Of a stretch of DNA of 64,000 bases, positions 37,171 through 48,949 are shown one piece after another (the stretch's first letter is position 1; every line of letters starts with the position of its first letter). Origin of the DNA: Cryptomeria japonica (lineage: Eukaryota > Streptophyta > Pinopsida > Cupressales > Cupressaceae). The position numbers and the translations under genes are program-made. The notes beneath the pieces are model-generated. The model did no database searches and had not been told where the DNA came from. It saw nothing but the letters and a program-made list of their open reading frames with translations. The stretch is taken from positions 263,280,624-263,344,623 of the forward strand of contig NC_081406.1 of NCBI RefSeq assembly GCF_030272615.1, written 5' to 3'.

Positions 37171-38911
37171 TAGCTTGCTAGTTTATGACATCCATGTTCT
37201 CTCCTTTCTTTTCCCCGTGAGTTCATAGCTTTACTACTTGTAGGATCATGGTTCATCACTCAATGCATGATATTTCTCTTTTCATGTGACCACTTGTGTT
37301 CTTGTAATAACATTCCGAGAATGAGATTAGTGGCTGATAGATTTTGACTATTGAGGTCTCTTCAACTAGTTGACTTGGATATTTTAGTAGCAACCCCTTT
37401 GTTGTGTGTCTTTTTTCTTTGTTTACCTTTGTTTGGCTTTATTTTTTGTCTTTGACTTGTTTTGTGTGTGTCCTTGTATGTGATTGCATGAGTTAAGATC
37501 CTAAGATTGGGGGTTTGGTTCCTCGAAATTAGCGATGTCTTATCTCTTTGTGATCTTGCTCCTACTTGCTCCTCTCTCTCATCCTCATCTTTCTACTTTA
37601 CCGATAGTATTTGCATAGGCTCATGCTCATGTTCAACCCAACAATAAGAATAATAACTCTAATTGAAGTCTCAACCCAAAGTTTGGACATTCATTTGGTA
37701 AAGTCACTATTTCCATAGCTAGTGTTCATTTGATTGTCAACCCAGGGACGTAATACTTGAAATGGGTCTGCACTATATATGCACTAAGTTCCTGCAACAA
37801 ATATTCTGCATTACTGCAGCAACTAACATTATGCGGAAAAGATAAGCAAGAATTGAAACTATAGAAAGGCTATAGGAAAACTTCTGCATAAATTCGTAAA
37901 AGCGATACTGGATAAATTCAATGCTGATAAACATAAATTACTTCGTTTTGGTTTGGCTACAGGAACAATCAGTGGATCTATTTCCAATGGTTGTAGGAAT
38001 AGTCAATGCAAGAACATCTACTGCAGCTAAGGAAAGAAAACTAATCTTAACAAATGCACAAGAACACTCACCAAGTGGGCCCCCTTGGATGAGTGATACC
38101 AGGCTTCCCAAAAACAACTCTAAAAGCTCAGAATAACATGTTTTTATTCATCGTTCTTTGGAAGTCATTACATGATTCAATATGAAAAGAAACTCAACAA
38201 TACTTATGAAAAAACCTCTGCTCTATTTTTTCCTTCTCTTTCTATCTAACCTCTAAGAAGATAAAGAGCTTATTATTAAAAATAAATCATCTGCAACAGA
38301 CAACACAAATCATGCCGAAAAGAAGAGGCGAATAATTGATCGAGAAAGGAGATAGATGGAGTTATGCTACAGGAAATGCAGATCTAAACCGAACCACAAT
38401 CATAACATACTGTGGCGGTATTTACAACTTCAATGTCTACTTAAGTTAGACATTGGTAGTATCGCTTGATTGCTCCTCTTATGCCATTCCTTACGCTTCT
38501 CTTCTTTTCTGTTGTTCGATCTTTAGTCATCTTCTTGAGTATCCTTTCCTTCAACTAGCGTGATAGACAAACATCCACCGCAGCATCATTTATTCCCTGC
38601 ACTACAAAAGAAATAACATACAAGAACATGCATACACATTTTATTTAATCAAGACATCTATTAATTTCACATATGATATTTCCCTAAACAATCTGCATGG
38701 CAACATGAATAAATCACATGGCTGCAGGAATAAACTGGCAAAGATAAAACATGATTTAATAGATTTTAGTTAACATATGGAATACATATAGTAAACTTCC
38801 AATACATCACTACTACTATGCAAATCAAAAGATGACAAAAGCTCAAGAGTTTTGAGGATAGAAATATGACAATATCTCAACTCATCAGCTCCCATTAAAG
38901 TGGGGATTAAA
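37171..38911 (+). other. Element D 3' interior, unclassified
   Basis: It starts with the repeat tract described for D and then becomes T-rich without a gene. From about 37738 the composition changes (repeated CTGCAGGAA/CTGCAACA motifs) and may be a further unrecognised insertion. A purine-rich AAAGTGGGGATTAAA (38897-38911) directly before the LTR can serve as D's polypurine tract. Confidence 0.5.
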
Positions 38912-40283
38912 TGTAGCGGCATAAATTGTAACCTTGTACTTGTAATTCACACCTCATATTTGTGCTCCTACTTTAGTGTGTCGTATCTTCATTCCCCCTA
39001 GCCCTATTTTGTCCCTTTTTTACTCCAAATCCGATGTCACCTAATTGCATAGCTAAATGAGCCCCTCTTGGGGCCATGCCTCCTTTTTTGCTGGTATGTT
39101 TATCCTATTTTTGGAGAAAAAGGGCATTGTGGCACCCCTATTTGGACAAGGGCACCCCCACCACCTTCGTCCTCCTTAAACATGACCCATTTCAAATATG
39201 GGCAAACATTTCCCCTCCCCAGTGGATTTTGATCCCCATGGATACACTTGGCCATTGAAGCTTGGCCTAATCAGTAATTTACTTATGGAACCCTATATAA
39301 AAACATCCTATCAATTCATTTTGACATCCACACTCTATCCATAATATACCATAGAATTTTCAAATTCATCACCAAGCATTCTCAAGCATTCAAGGAACAT
39401 TTCATCCCACCATATCCTTCAAGCATTATTAAGAAAAGTCACATCAATCTTCATGCAAGCATGTGTGTTTGACTAGGTCACTCATGTTCATGTGTTTGTC
39501 ATGTTATTGCATTCAACATTTGTGATCACATCTAAAGAGAATTGCATCATCAAATCTTATATCAACCATTGCATATTTGAGTTATATCTTCCAACATTTA
39601 CTTTAGTATTTACATTTCCCACTTCAATTAAATTCAAGGTTAATTCCTAAATTGGGGTTTGACCCAATGCAAACCCCTATCCACAACCCTTTTCTCTCTT
39701 TTTGCATGCAGGAAATTGATTTAGGTGCTACGATTGAAGATTCTGATAGAGTAGATGACAAAAAATAGGTTCAACTTTTATATGTGCGAAAAGTGGAGGA
39801 CTAGGTAGCCCTACTGCCCTGGACTCAAGAATTTTGCCTAATCTTCTGACAATAGATCATGTGCACCTTCTTGATCTGTAAAACATCTCGCTTGTCTACT
39901 TGAAAGTGGCAGGTCTAGGTCACCCTACCCTCCTAGTCCTAACAATTCAGCTCAAATTTTTAGCTACAGGTTTTGATCCACTTTATATTCTTAGATCTCT
40001 GTCTATGGCTTTGTGTGAAGTATATAACATTATGTTATCACTATTTTGGTTCAATTCTCCATCTAATTATCCTAGATCCCACTTTACAATTCAAATCCAA
40101 TTTCAACTCTCTAAAAGGGGAAACAACAAATAGACAAATCTAATCAACATATTAGCCCTATTCTCTAATTGAATCATGGCTACATATATTGGGTTTACAA
40201 TCCCCTTTTAAATGTAAGATTGATCTTGTGAAATTGGTGGTCTTACTATCATAATTGATGAAACCTTAATTTCACCAACCTTA
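38912..40283 (+). mobile_element. Element D 3' LTR
   Basis: Starts TGTAGCGGCATAAATTG and is collinear with 11784-13151. A CCTATATAAAAAC TATA-like box lies at about 39291. It ends near CACCAACCTTACA; the last few bases are uncertain. Confidence 0.85.
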
Positions 40284-41200
40284 CAAGCACACACAAATGT
40301 TGTATGAACCCATTAGGTCATGTAAGGTCCCTCTACAATACCCTCTCTCATTTTTTGAAGACTCAAATCTAGTTGATTGTGGCAAAAGTAATTTTCGTGT
40401 TGCAAAAACCATCAAATGCATACAATGTAAAGTTGTGAGGTAGCATATTCTTTGTTCTATGTGTTGTGGGACTAGACTATTAGTGCCAACACATTTGAAT
40501 GAGCAATTTTACACTAGGAATGGTCATATTTTGCACCACATCTCTCTCAAAAGTTCTCAGCTACATTATGTTGATGCATTCTCTTGGGAGCTCTAAGTGC
40601 CAAAAACTATCCAAATTTGATGAATTGTTTCTCCAAATCCATGGCACATACAAACATTTCATTTGAACCTATATGGTCATGTGGGGCCCATCTACAATAA
40701 CCTCTTTTTTTTTTAAGACTCCAATCGAATTGGCCATGGTGAAAGTTATTCTAATGTTGCAAAAACCATCAAATGTATTCAATGTAAAGTAGCATATTTT
40801 TCATTTTATGTGTCGTGGAGATGAACCATTGGTACCAACACATCCCAATGGGAAATTTCATGCTAGGCATGGTCTTGTTTTGCACCCTAGCTCTATTGAA
40901 GGTTCCAACCTGCATCATCTCAATGCTTTCTCTTAAGAGCCCTAAATACAAAAAATATTAAAATTTCATGGGTTGTTTCTCAAAATATATGGCACATACA
41001 GGCATTAAATCAGAACTTATAGACGCATGTAGGGTTGTAGCATAGTAACCTCTCATGCTTTTCAAAATCTATGACCTATTTCAAAATTGTGACAACTCTA
41101 AAGTTAAAAAAAGGTGTCAAATGCAATAAGTAACAAGTTGTTGGGGCATTATTTTCATTCTTCATCTTGTGGGGAAAAACTAACTGCACGAGTACATTGA
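40284..41200 (+). repeat. Satellite of about 355 bp, right part
   Basis: Resumes mid-unit with CACACACAAATG and continues with GTAAGGTCCCTCTACAATA. Full units run about 40418-40770 and 40775-41123, then a partial unit to about 41200. Landmarks are the same as in 10500-11783, so these are the two halves of one array split by element D. Confidence 0.85.
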
Positions 41201-41303
41201 AGTGGATGAGTGAACACTAAGGGAGGCCTTATTTTGCGTTGCAATTTTTCTATTAATTATGGGATACACTATTATGATCATCATTATGTGACAATGAACT
41301 ATT

Positions 41304-42919
41304 ATGTGGATTAGGGTAGTTGTAAAGATATCCAAGTACACACAGAACTTCACACCTCAGAAAAATGGAGTTGTTGAGGGGAAGAACAAAACAGTGGTTG
41401 AATGTTCTTGTAGCATGCTTCAAGGTAAAAATATTTCTAATGGTTTTGGGGCTAAAGCCATTAATACTGTTATTTATTTAAAGAATAAGATTCCAACCAA
41501 AAGTTTAGAGCTTAAAACTCCTTTTGAAGCATTTCATGGTTACAAAATAGAAGTTAGTCATTTAAGAATATTTGGTTGCAAGGCATTTGCTCATATTCCT
41601 AAGGATGAGAGAAGAAAACTTGATGCAAAATCAATTAAGTGCATATTTATTGGTTATTGTGATGATCAAAAAGCATACAAGTTGTTTGATCCTAGTTCAC
41701 ATAAATTGCTTGCAAGTAGAGATGTGGTGTTTCATGAGAATGCAAATGAAGGTAATAATGCTAGTATATGGTTGCTTTTGATAATGATGATCATGTCAAA
41801 ATAGATAGAAGTGTTGAACAAGAACATGAACAAGAACAGGTGCAGGTGCAGGTGCACGTTCAAGAGTAGGGTGAAATTGGCATGGACACTTAAAATAGTC
41901 ATGGTACACCACAAAGTAGTAAAAATCTGAGGAGGTCATCATGTCAAATTCAACCACCTATAAGGTATTAAGATTATGCATTGATGACTCATGCAATGAA
42001 TGTTGTAGAAACTTAAAGTTATGAAGAAGCTAAAGAATATAAAGAATGGAGAGATGCAATGAATGAAGAATAAAACATGGGAATTAATAGAACTGACTGA
42101 AAATAAAGTTCCCATAGGATGCAAATAGTTATACAAATCCAAGTTTAATGTAGATGGAAATATTGATAAGTACAAAGCTAGATTGGTTGCTAAAGGCTAT
42201 TCACAAAAAGAGGTAACTGACTATGAAGATACTTTTGCGCCTGCAACTAAGTTGAATACAATTAGAGTAATAATTGCATTATCTACAAAACACAATTGGA
42301 AAATACATCAGTTAGATGTCAAATCTGATTTTATAAATGGCTAGTTAAAAGAAGAAATTTATTTGTAGCAGCCTGAAGGGTATATAAAGAAGGGACAAGA
42401 ACATCTGGTTTGCAGGTTAAATAAATCTTTATATGGTTTGAAACAGGCACCAAGATCTTGGAATGTGAAGATTGATACTTTCTTTTATCAAAAAGGATTT
42501 GTGAAAAGTAAAAGTAATCCTAACTTGTACATCAAGAAAGATGAAAATGAGAATATTGCTTTGATATTTTTGTATGTTGATGATCTCATTATATCTAGCA
42601 ATGTGTCTAAATCAATTGAAGACATTAAAAATTAGTTGTCATAGGTATTTGAGATGAAGGATCTTGGTGAATTGTGTTACAACTTAGGTATTGAAGTATG
42701 GAAGGAACCTAGTATGACATTGATCACACAAAGCAAGTACACAAGGGAAATTCTTAAAAGATTTGATATGAGTGAATGTAAGGCATTGTATACTCGATTA
42801 GAATGAAATTCTAAATTGTGATGTGATGATGGAACTAATAAGGTGAATAGAACAATTGGTGGGTAGCTTGAACTACCTCACCACTACTAGACCATATATA
42901 TCATATTCTGTCAGCATCT
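41304..42919 (+). pseudogene. Copia element G: integrase C-terminal half and RT, broken
   Basis: 41304-41804 has TPQKNGVVEGKNKTVVE (integrase catalytic Glu region), LRIFGCKAFAHIPKDERRK and KCIFIGYCDDQKAYKLFDP. RT follows in several frames: KARLVAKGYSQKE, HQLDVKSDFING, LYGLKQAPRSWNVKI and active site YVDD (42573-42584). Stops occur at about 42121, 42343, 42367, 42633 and 42803. The 5' half is missing. It is interrupted by element F at 42920 and continues at 49910. Confidence 0.9.
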
Positions 42920-43856
42920 TGTTGGAATCAAGGATCACTGAGAGAGGGGGTGAATCAGTGATCTACCGGTTATTGAATTTTCTAACTTAACTTTAAACCA
43001 CTAGAAGCATAAGCATGAAACTGAAATGCAGAAACATAAAACAATCAACCACAAAATCATAACACTGAGATTTTTATGTGGAAACCCAAATGGGAAAAAC
43101 CACAATGGGATTTTAACATAATATTATTCCACTATGGCCAGTAGCAAAACAATATTACAATATGGGGAATACACAGACATTCAGGCACACTGCCTAGAGC
43201 TCACTACTCAAATACAATAAGGGATATAACCTTGAAAGGCTCACTGCCTTACTGATCAACTACAAAGATGTATTACAATGAATGAACTCCAACATAACAT
43301 CTACAATTCCTGGATGTGTTCTGGTTAAGTGCCAAACACACTGACTGTATCACTTTGACTGCTTTACTATGTTTTTCCCTTTTCTCTGTCTCAGTCAATT
43401 ATCGGATCAAGAATGTGCATGTGAAACTATGCTACAAATGATTCTCTATCACCACTCGCTCGCATACAATCATACCATACATCAAAAAGATCTCCCACAC
43501 CAGTCTTATATATTTGTAGTCTCAAAATAGATCATTTATCAAGTCAGCTTGCTAATGTAACGTGTAGTCTTATGTCGGCTTGATCGGATCACCAAAACGA
43601 TGATAAAATGATGTATTTATGTCAGCCTGATCATCCCATACACGATTCATGACACCACAATCACCAGAAAGCTTCCAGACCAAAACTGCTCTATTCAACC
43701 TGAAATACCAGTTAACTGGCTACCGACTGACATCCACTTTCGGATATTAGGATCCGTGATTACCGGATAAGAATCACAAGAAGATTCACCATCAATGACA
43801 ACCCTAAACCAATAATGAAGCATCAACAACCACCAAATGAGTGTCAATTGCCAACA
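42920..43856 (-). mobile_element. Element F 3' LTR
   Basis: Pairs with 48950-49909; TGTTGGAATCAAGGATCACT ... TCAATTGCCAACA on the plus strand. TATA-like TTATATATTTG near 43506. Confidence 0.92.
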
Positions 43857-43874
43857 ATCTCCCCCTTTGGCATT
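43857..43874 (-). other. Element F polypurine tract
   Basis: The minus strand reads GCCAAAGGGGGAGAT next to the 3' LTR, the same motif as in element A. Confidence 0.88.
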
Positions 43875-44087
43875 GATGACAACACTTGTGAAAAATGGCT
43901 AAGTGTTGAAAAACTTGTACACCAGATCAAAAGAATTTCTAAGGCTCCCCCTTAGGCAAAGAATTCTTAAACCTATAAGTACATTCTTCTAACTATACAT
44001 TTTTCACCTTTACTCTCCCCCTTTGACAACAATTCCAAAGATGGGGTGTTGCCCAAAACTGATATACAGAGATACCTATCGGAGACT

Positions 44088-45785
44088 TTACAAGTACTTG
44101 AAGATGTCAACACAAATGGTCTTCAAAAGTCCTAGGTGAGTGTCCCACTCACTCTTCAAGTTGTCCAAAACTATAACATATGCACTAAAAACATATGCAT
44201 GAATCTCCACATCCTGCAGTTCAGATGGAATAGGTTGTCCCATAGCCTTCAAACAATCTACCATATTGCTTAACATGATGTCCAACCAAGGGGCAATCAA
44301 GTTCTGGAGTTCACCACCTCTTCTCAAAATTTCGTCGTTGTCTGCATCCAGGCTCGAGATCTAATCATTAAGAGCCATTATCTACCCTTCAACATTGCTG
44401 GTCAAAGCTACATTGGGATCAAACAACTGTGAAATACCAGCTAGTTTACCTTGGCATACACTTATTTGCTTGTCTATATCTACAGTGAATTTGGGCAAAA
44501 TTAGACAAGACATATAATTTACCGCCTTTTGTCAATGCATCTGAAATAATTTGCAGACCTTTATTCAATCTTACTATATCATCTTCTATCATTTTTTGGA
44601 ATGTTTGCATTCTTACATCCTTAAATCTATCCAAAAATCGTTTAGTAGTAGATTTCTCCAAAGAATCAAAATTTACATTTACATTGTTAATCAATTGTAA
44701 CAATCTACTAGAGGGGCTAGCATTATGATCTAACTGCACACTCGGAGCCACCTTCTATAACACATCAAAATAAGCTTTTTATCTTCTGACTCTGATTTGA
44801 CCAGATCTTGACTGGCTTGAACACGAATAGTTGCTGCAAGTATTAGCTTCTCTTCCAGAGACATTTGTCCAAGATCTAAAGGACCATCAAGATTAATAGA
44901 GATTTGGGGTAGGGTCCTTATGACTGGAGGAGTGTCAATTGTTGGATCAACAACTCCTTTTACTTTGTCTACTTTTGCGACCTTCACCTTAGCAACATCC
45001 CCTATATCTTGCGCATTAGTGTTGCCACTTGGTGCAGTGTCATCCTTTTGAATCTCAGGGGCTACTTCAATATTGTCCACCACCAAAGGATTTGCACTAT
45101 TCTCAGCATAAAGGGTTGTGTTTCCTTGGTCTTTCGGATGTCCCTTAGTCTGAGTTTCATCCTTCTGATTACCAAAAACACCTTCCTTTACTTCCGGTTG
45201 AGAAGACTTAATTGCATCTTTATGCAAAGGATCATTCATCATTATTCTTCTCTAGATATCTTCAGTCTCCTTTCTCACTTCTTCCACCTTGCCATTCATC
45301 AACCTGTTCACCCTATTTTTACTTCTAAATTCTTTCTTGTTAGCTTCCTCAATGAGCCTTTTGGCTTCATCTTGGGATACACAGGTGCAAACATTCATCA
45401 CTTTCCTTCATTTCCTTAACAATCTTACTAGCTGTTAGCCTCCTTGCATCAATAATGTTATATAGATCCTTATGGATGCTCCGCTCCAACTCAATCAAAG
45501 CTTTGATAAAGCTATGTAAATATAAAACAACAACTTCTTCAACTTTTCTTTGATCTACAAGTTATCCAGATTTTCATAATATACTACAAGATTCTCTAGG
45601 TTTCCATCAACAATTATCTCACCAATCAATTGGTTTGTTGTCAATGGAGGAACAAATGTGTATTTACCTTGTTGATTATCAGACTCAAGATCTTTGTCAA
45701 GTTGAGTTCTAGTCTTTCTTCCTCTGTGAGGTCTTCCGGTAGGGGCAGGTTCAGATTTAGCTTTCTTACTTTGTTTGGGCTCCAT
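44088..45785 (-). pseudogene. Element F unknown ORF block, C-terminal part
   Basis: Minus-strand frames in sequence: 45555-45785 (MEPKQSKKAKSEPAPTGRPH start, Lys/Arg-rich), 44730-45242 (acidic and Lys-rich, low complexity, with LDGPLDLGQMSLEEKLILAA), 44446-44751 (helical, SLEKSTTKRFLDRFKDVR) and 44088-44327. They look like one decayed protein split by stops and shifts. I recognise no family. No catalytic motif of pol is visible. Confidence 0.6.
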
Positions 45786-45948
45786 AGAACTGCAGCTTCC
45801 TCACCACCCTTACAAATTCACCTTTCTTCTTATCCTTGTCTGCTTCCCCATCTGACTCAGTCTCAGAGGCCACTAGAGACACAACAAAATAAGTCTTCTC
45901 AGGCTTCTCTTTTTGCTTCATAAATCCCTTTCCGGATGGACTCTGTCT

Positions 45949-47395
45949 TTAAGATGGTGCTACAGGATCGGGGGCAAACTTGGTTTCCTTTGGTGTATAT
46001 TTGGAGGGAACCGGGTCGGCCTTAGGCTTCTTGGACTCCTCCTTAGCTTGCATCTGTGCATGTTTCTCTCTGGCCTGCGTCACCTCCTCCCAAGTGAATT
46101 CCATTTGCACAACTACTTCCTCAACCATCTTAGAAACTTTCCTCTTCCTACCAGGTGCAGTGAACTGCCTATGCAACTCAAGGTCCTTCTCCTTAAAAGT
46201 GACAAACCTTTCTTCCTTTTCATCTATTGGTTGACTCAACATGTGTTGAGAATAAACATATAGAGTAGCAACATCAACTTCATAACCCATAGGAAGAATC
46301 CTCACAGTCCTTGGTTCAACTGCTTCAATTCGGCATTGGTCCTTATCAACCATGAAGCAAATTGTTTCTTCATACTTCTCTACTATCTCTTTTGGAATTC
46401 TTTCTCTACTCTTCGTTGTGACTTGAAAAGTTTTGAAATAACCCCACAGTGTAGATATCCTCATTATGGCATCATCAATCCCCAAAATCCCTTCCTGGAT
46501 TTGCATAGCAACTGACTTATCATAGGCCCATTGGACCTTTCCTTGAACATCGAGGATTTCATTCATGAAATATAGTGCCAAACAGATGATAAGGGTGCAA
46601 AACTTAAAGGTGTGCTTCTTGTCTTGTTTAATTTTCTTCAAATTTCTTAGCAACTCATTCAAGAGAACAGTACATAAGTCATACCTCTTGTCTTCCTTCA
46701 ACATCTGATAGGCAGAGTATATGGTTGTATTGGAGACAGAGTTTTGTTTGCTTTACTAGTATACTTTATATCCAACCACCATTGATGCAAACTTGATGTC
46801 ATGCTCCAGAATATCATTTATGTCATCGCTCTACTATCAAATTGGGAACCAATGGCAACAATCATAGTGTTGTTTGATATTTTCCTCGGGCTAGGAAATT
46901 CACCGGATGTGCTCAAACAAGTCATGACCTAGATTGCTTGCTTAGTGATCTTGTGAGGCTTATCCAACCACATAAATTCATCATGGATTATGCTGAGTAC
47001 TAACCAGATCCATTCTTTCTCATAAAATGTTGGAAAATGCATGAAATAAGAAAAACCCTTGTCTGCAAATGTTGATATTTCGACTTGAGATTTCCCAAGT
47101 TGTCTACCAGATGCTTGTTGTACAAGGTCATCATATCAGTGTTCCTGAGTTCATCAAGATCACAATGGATATATGTGCTTATGTCTTCATTGTGAAGAAT
47201 GTCGTAGGGTATAGAGGAAAACGCTCCTTTGGGATCATCCTCGATAGATTTGAAAGGATGTTTCTTGAAAATGGGTCGAGCTCTATCCTTAATTTCCACA
47301 ACAAGTGGGGTAGCAATTCCAAAAAATGAAGCTAGTGAAAACCTAGGGTTTGCGGAAACTAATAGCTTGAAACAGATAAATACCTCAATTCGCAA
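45949..47395 (-). pseudogene. Element F unknown ORF block, N-terminal part
   Basis: Two open frames: 47000-47395 (131 aa, HPFKSIEDDPKGAFSSIPYD) and 45949-46704 (251 aa). The 251-aa frame is the longest in the element: a helical part (MLKEDKRYDLCTVLLNELLR, HTFKFCTLIICLALYFMNEI), then a charged part with VTQAREKHAQMQAKEESKK. The region between them (46705-46999) is interrupted. The pattern weakly recalls the unannotated 'plant transposon protein' domain found in captured ORFs of some plant retroelements, but I cannot confirm this. Confidence 0.55.
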
Positions 47396-47889
47396 CCAGG
47401 CGCTGGAGTTCTCTTTAGGATCGCTATAATCATTGTTTAGATTGACAAATCACTCTTCTCTTCTGCTATGCACTATTCTCTTGATCGCATTGTGACAAAT
47501 GAAGCTTTGAAATGCCCTTTTAACATTCAAAAACCTAATTTTTCATTGTAATAAATGTTGCAACCGGTTACCTTGATTTTCATGGAGTCGCTTACTAGAG
47601 CATCAAATCTTCATTGAAACTTCCGGACAACATCTACATATATGATTTAAGCCTTCTGCAACCTTCCAGAATCAATTGTAGATCACTAAAGAGGGGGTTT
47701 CTTAGAATTTGCATGAAAAGTTCCCCCAAGGCAAAAAGCCCTAGGTACCAAATGAAGATCCCGCGTCGGATTCAGGTGCAGATCCACTGTCTGCTTTAGA
47801 TTCATATTTTCTAACCCACATCTTCTCATGCTTGTCTTTGATCTCTTCTATCTTTGCCTTGCCCTTCTCATCTGATTTGTTCTTGTCTA

Positions 47890-48333
47890 TCAACTATTCT
47901 TGCTTCTGAAATAGTTTGCAATGTGATCAATTTTATTGCATGCACAAAAAATGACATTTTGCATCAGTTTGAAGTTCATTTGATTTGGTCTCATCCTGCA
48001 TTGGTTAGAGATATGTCCAAACATCCCACAAGAATAGCATCTCTTGTTTTGGAAGTTATTCATTATTGCTCTACACATGTTTGACTTGTGACTAAAATTA
48101 TTGCATATGAAACACTAATCGGTAAAGGTAGGAACATTATTCATTCCATTATTCATCCTACTTCTGCATTCATTTGCCATATGATCAAATTTATTGCAAG
48201 TAAAGCATCTACCATTGAATTTATGAGCATTAGGTTGTCTTACTGAAGGATTCTTGGTCTTTTTTTGATTAGGTTTTGCATTGTTTTGTCCAGATCTGAA
48301 GGATTCTCCTTTCTCAAATCCAAGTCCTCGCAT
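47890..48333 (-). pseudogene. Element F gag zinc knuckles
   Basis: CFTCNKFDHMANEC (frame 48115-48333) and CYSCGMFGHISNQC (frame 47890-48078) fit C-x2-C-x4-H-x4-C. A third, CACNKIDHIANYF, has lost its last Cys. The segment MRGLGFEKGESF is the conserved linker before the knuckles in many plant copia gag proteins. Confidence 0.88.
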
Positions 48334-48335
48334 GT

Positions 48336-48908
48336 CTATCTCTGACTTTCCAACATCTCATCAAGCCTTGCTGAGCTAGCATTGAATTTATCTTTGTATT
48401 CATTTGTAGTAGCTAGTTCATCTTTTAAGGCAACAATCTGTCTTTCAAGTTCTTGACCATTATTCCTTAATTGTGTCAGCTCAAGCTTCAACTGGTCATT
48501 CTCATAGGTAAGCCTGAAGCATTCATCTGCCATTTCCTTCAATGATTGTGTTAAATTCTCTTCATTCTTCTTCTAGTCCTCAATCTCCTTAGTCAGCCTC
48601 ATCACAATGGATTGCATCTCATTCTTTAATGAAACATTCTCTCTCTCAAGCTTGTCGACTTCATCAACTTGACCTTGATTTTCCATGATTTGATCTTCTT
48701 TCTCCTTCAGCTTGTCCATTAATTCCTTCCTCTTGTCTCTGGAAGTATTCACTTGATCCTTCAAGTCATTAATGAAATCATCAGCAACATTCAGGTTTCT
48801 TTTCAAGGAATTGATCTCATTTCTTGCTACATCAAGATCCTTAAGTGCCACATCGAGCTGTCTCTGAAAATTGGAATCCATTGATTCAATCTCCCGAACC
48901 TTCCTCAA
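48336..48908 (-). pseudogene. Element F gag coiled-coil region
   Basis: Minus-strand frames 48573-48908 and 48336-48542 are rich in Leu, Glu, Lys and Asn with heptad-like spacing (VALKDLDVARNEINSLKRNL; LELTQLRNNGQELERQIVAL). The end, SSARLDEMLESQR, is the typical hinge of plant copia gag. One stop separates the two frames. The N-terminal gag domain normally upstream is absent: the primer site lies just 20-40 bp away. Confidence 0.85.
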
Positions 48909-48928
48909 GCGGTTAGGATTCCTCAGAG

Positions 48929-48949
48929 GAACTAGGCTCTGATACTAAT
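48929..48949 (-). other. Element F primer-binding site
   Basis: The minus strand reads ATTAGTATCAGAGCCTAGTT directly after the 5' LTR, matching the initiator Met-tRNA end (TATCAGAGCC). Confidence 0.9.

Larger units (their letters stand above)
11784..40283 (+). mobile_element. Element D: nested gypsy-like LTR element (outer shell)
   Basis: Direct LTRs at 11784-13151 and 38912-40283 enclose about 25.8 kb, most of it later insertions: B with A and C, and solo LTRs at 30540, 31684 and 32918. Removing them leaves about 4.8 kb of D interior. It contains a G-patch-like segment near 14070 and a zinc-finger-like CYSHSLGNC near 29050, but no recognisable RT, integrase or RNase H. D lies inside the 355-bp satellite, whose units continue on both sides. 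The flanks TGCAT and roughly AGCAC share GCA, so the target duplication has decayed. It is probably a defective or non-autonomous Ty3/gypsy-type element. Confidence 0.75.
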
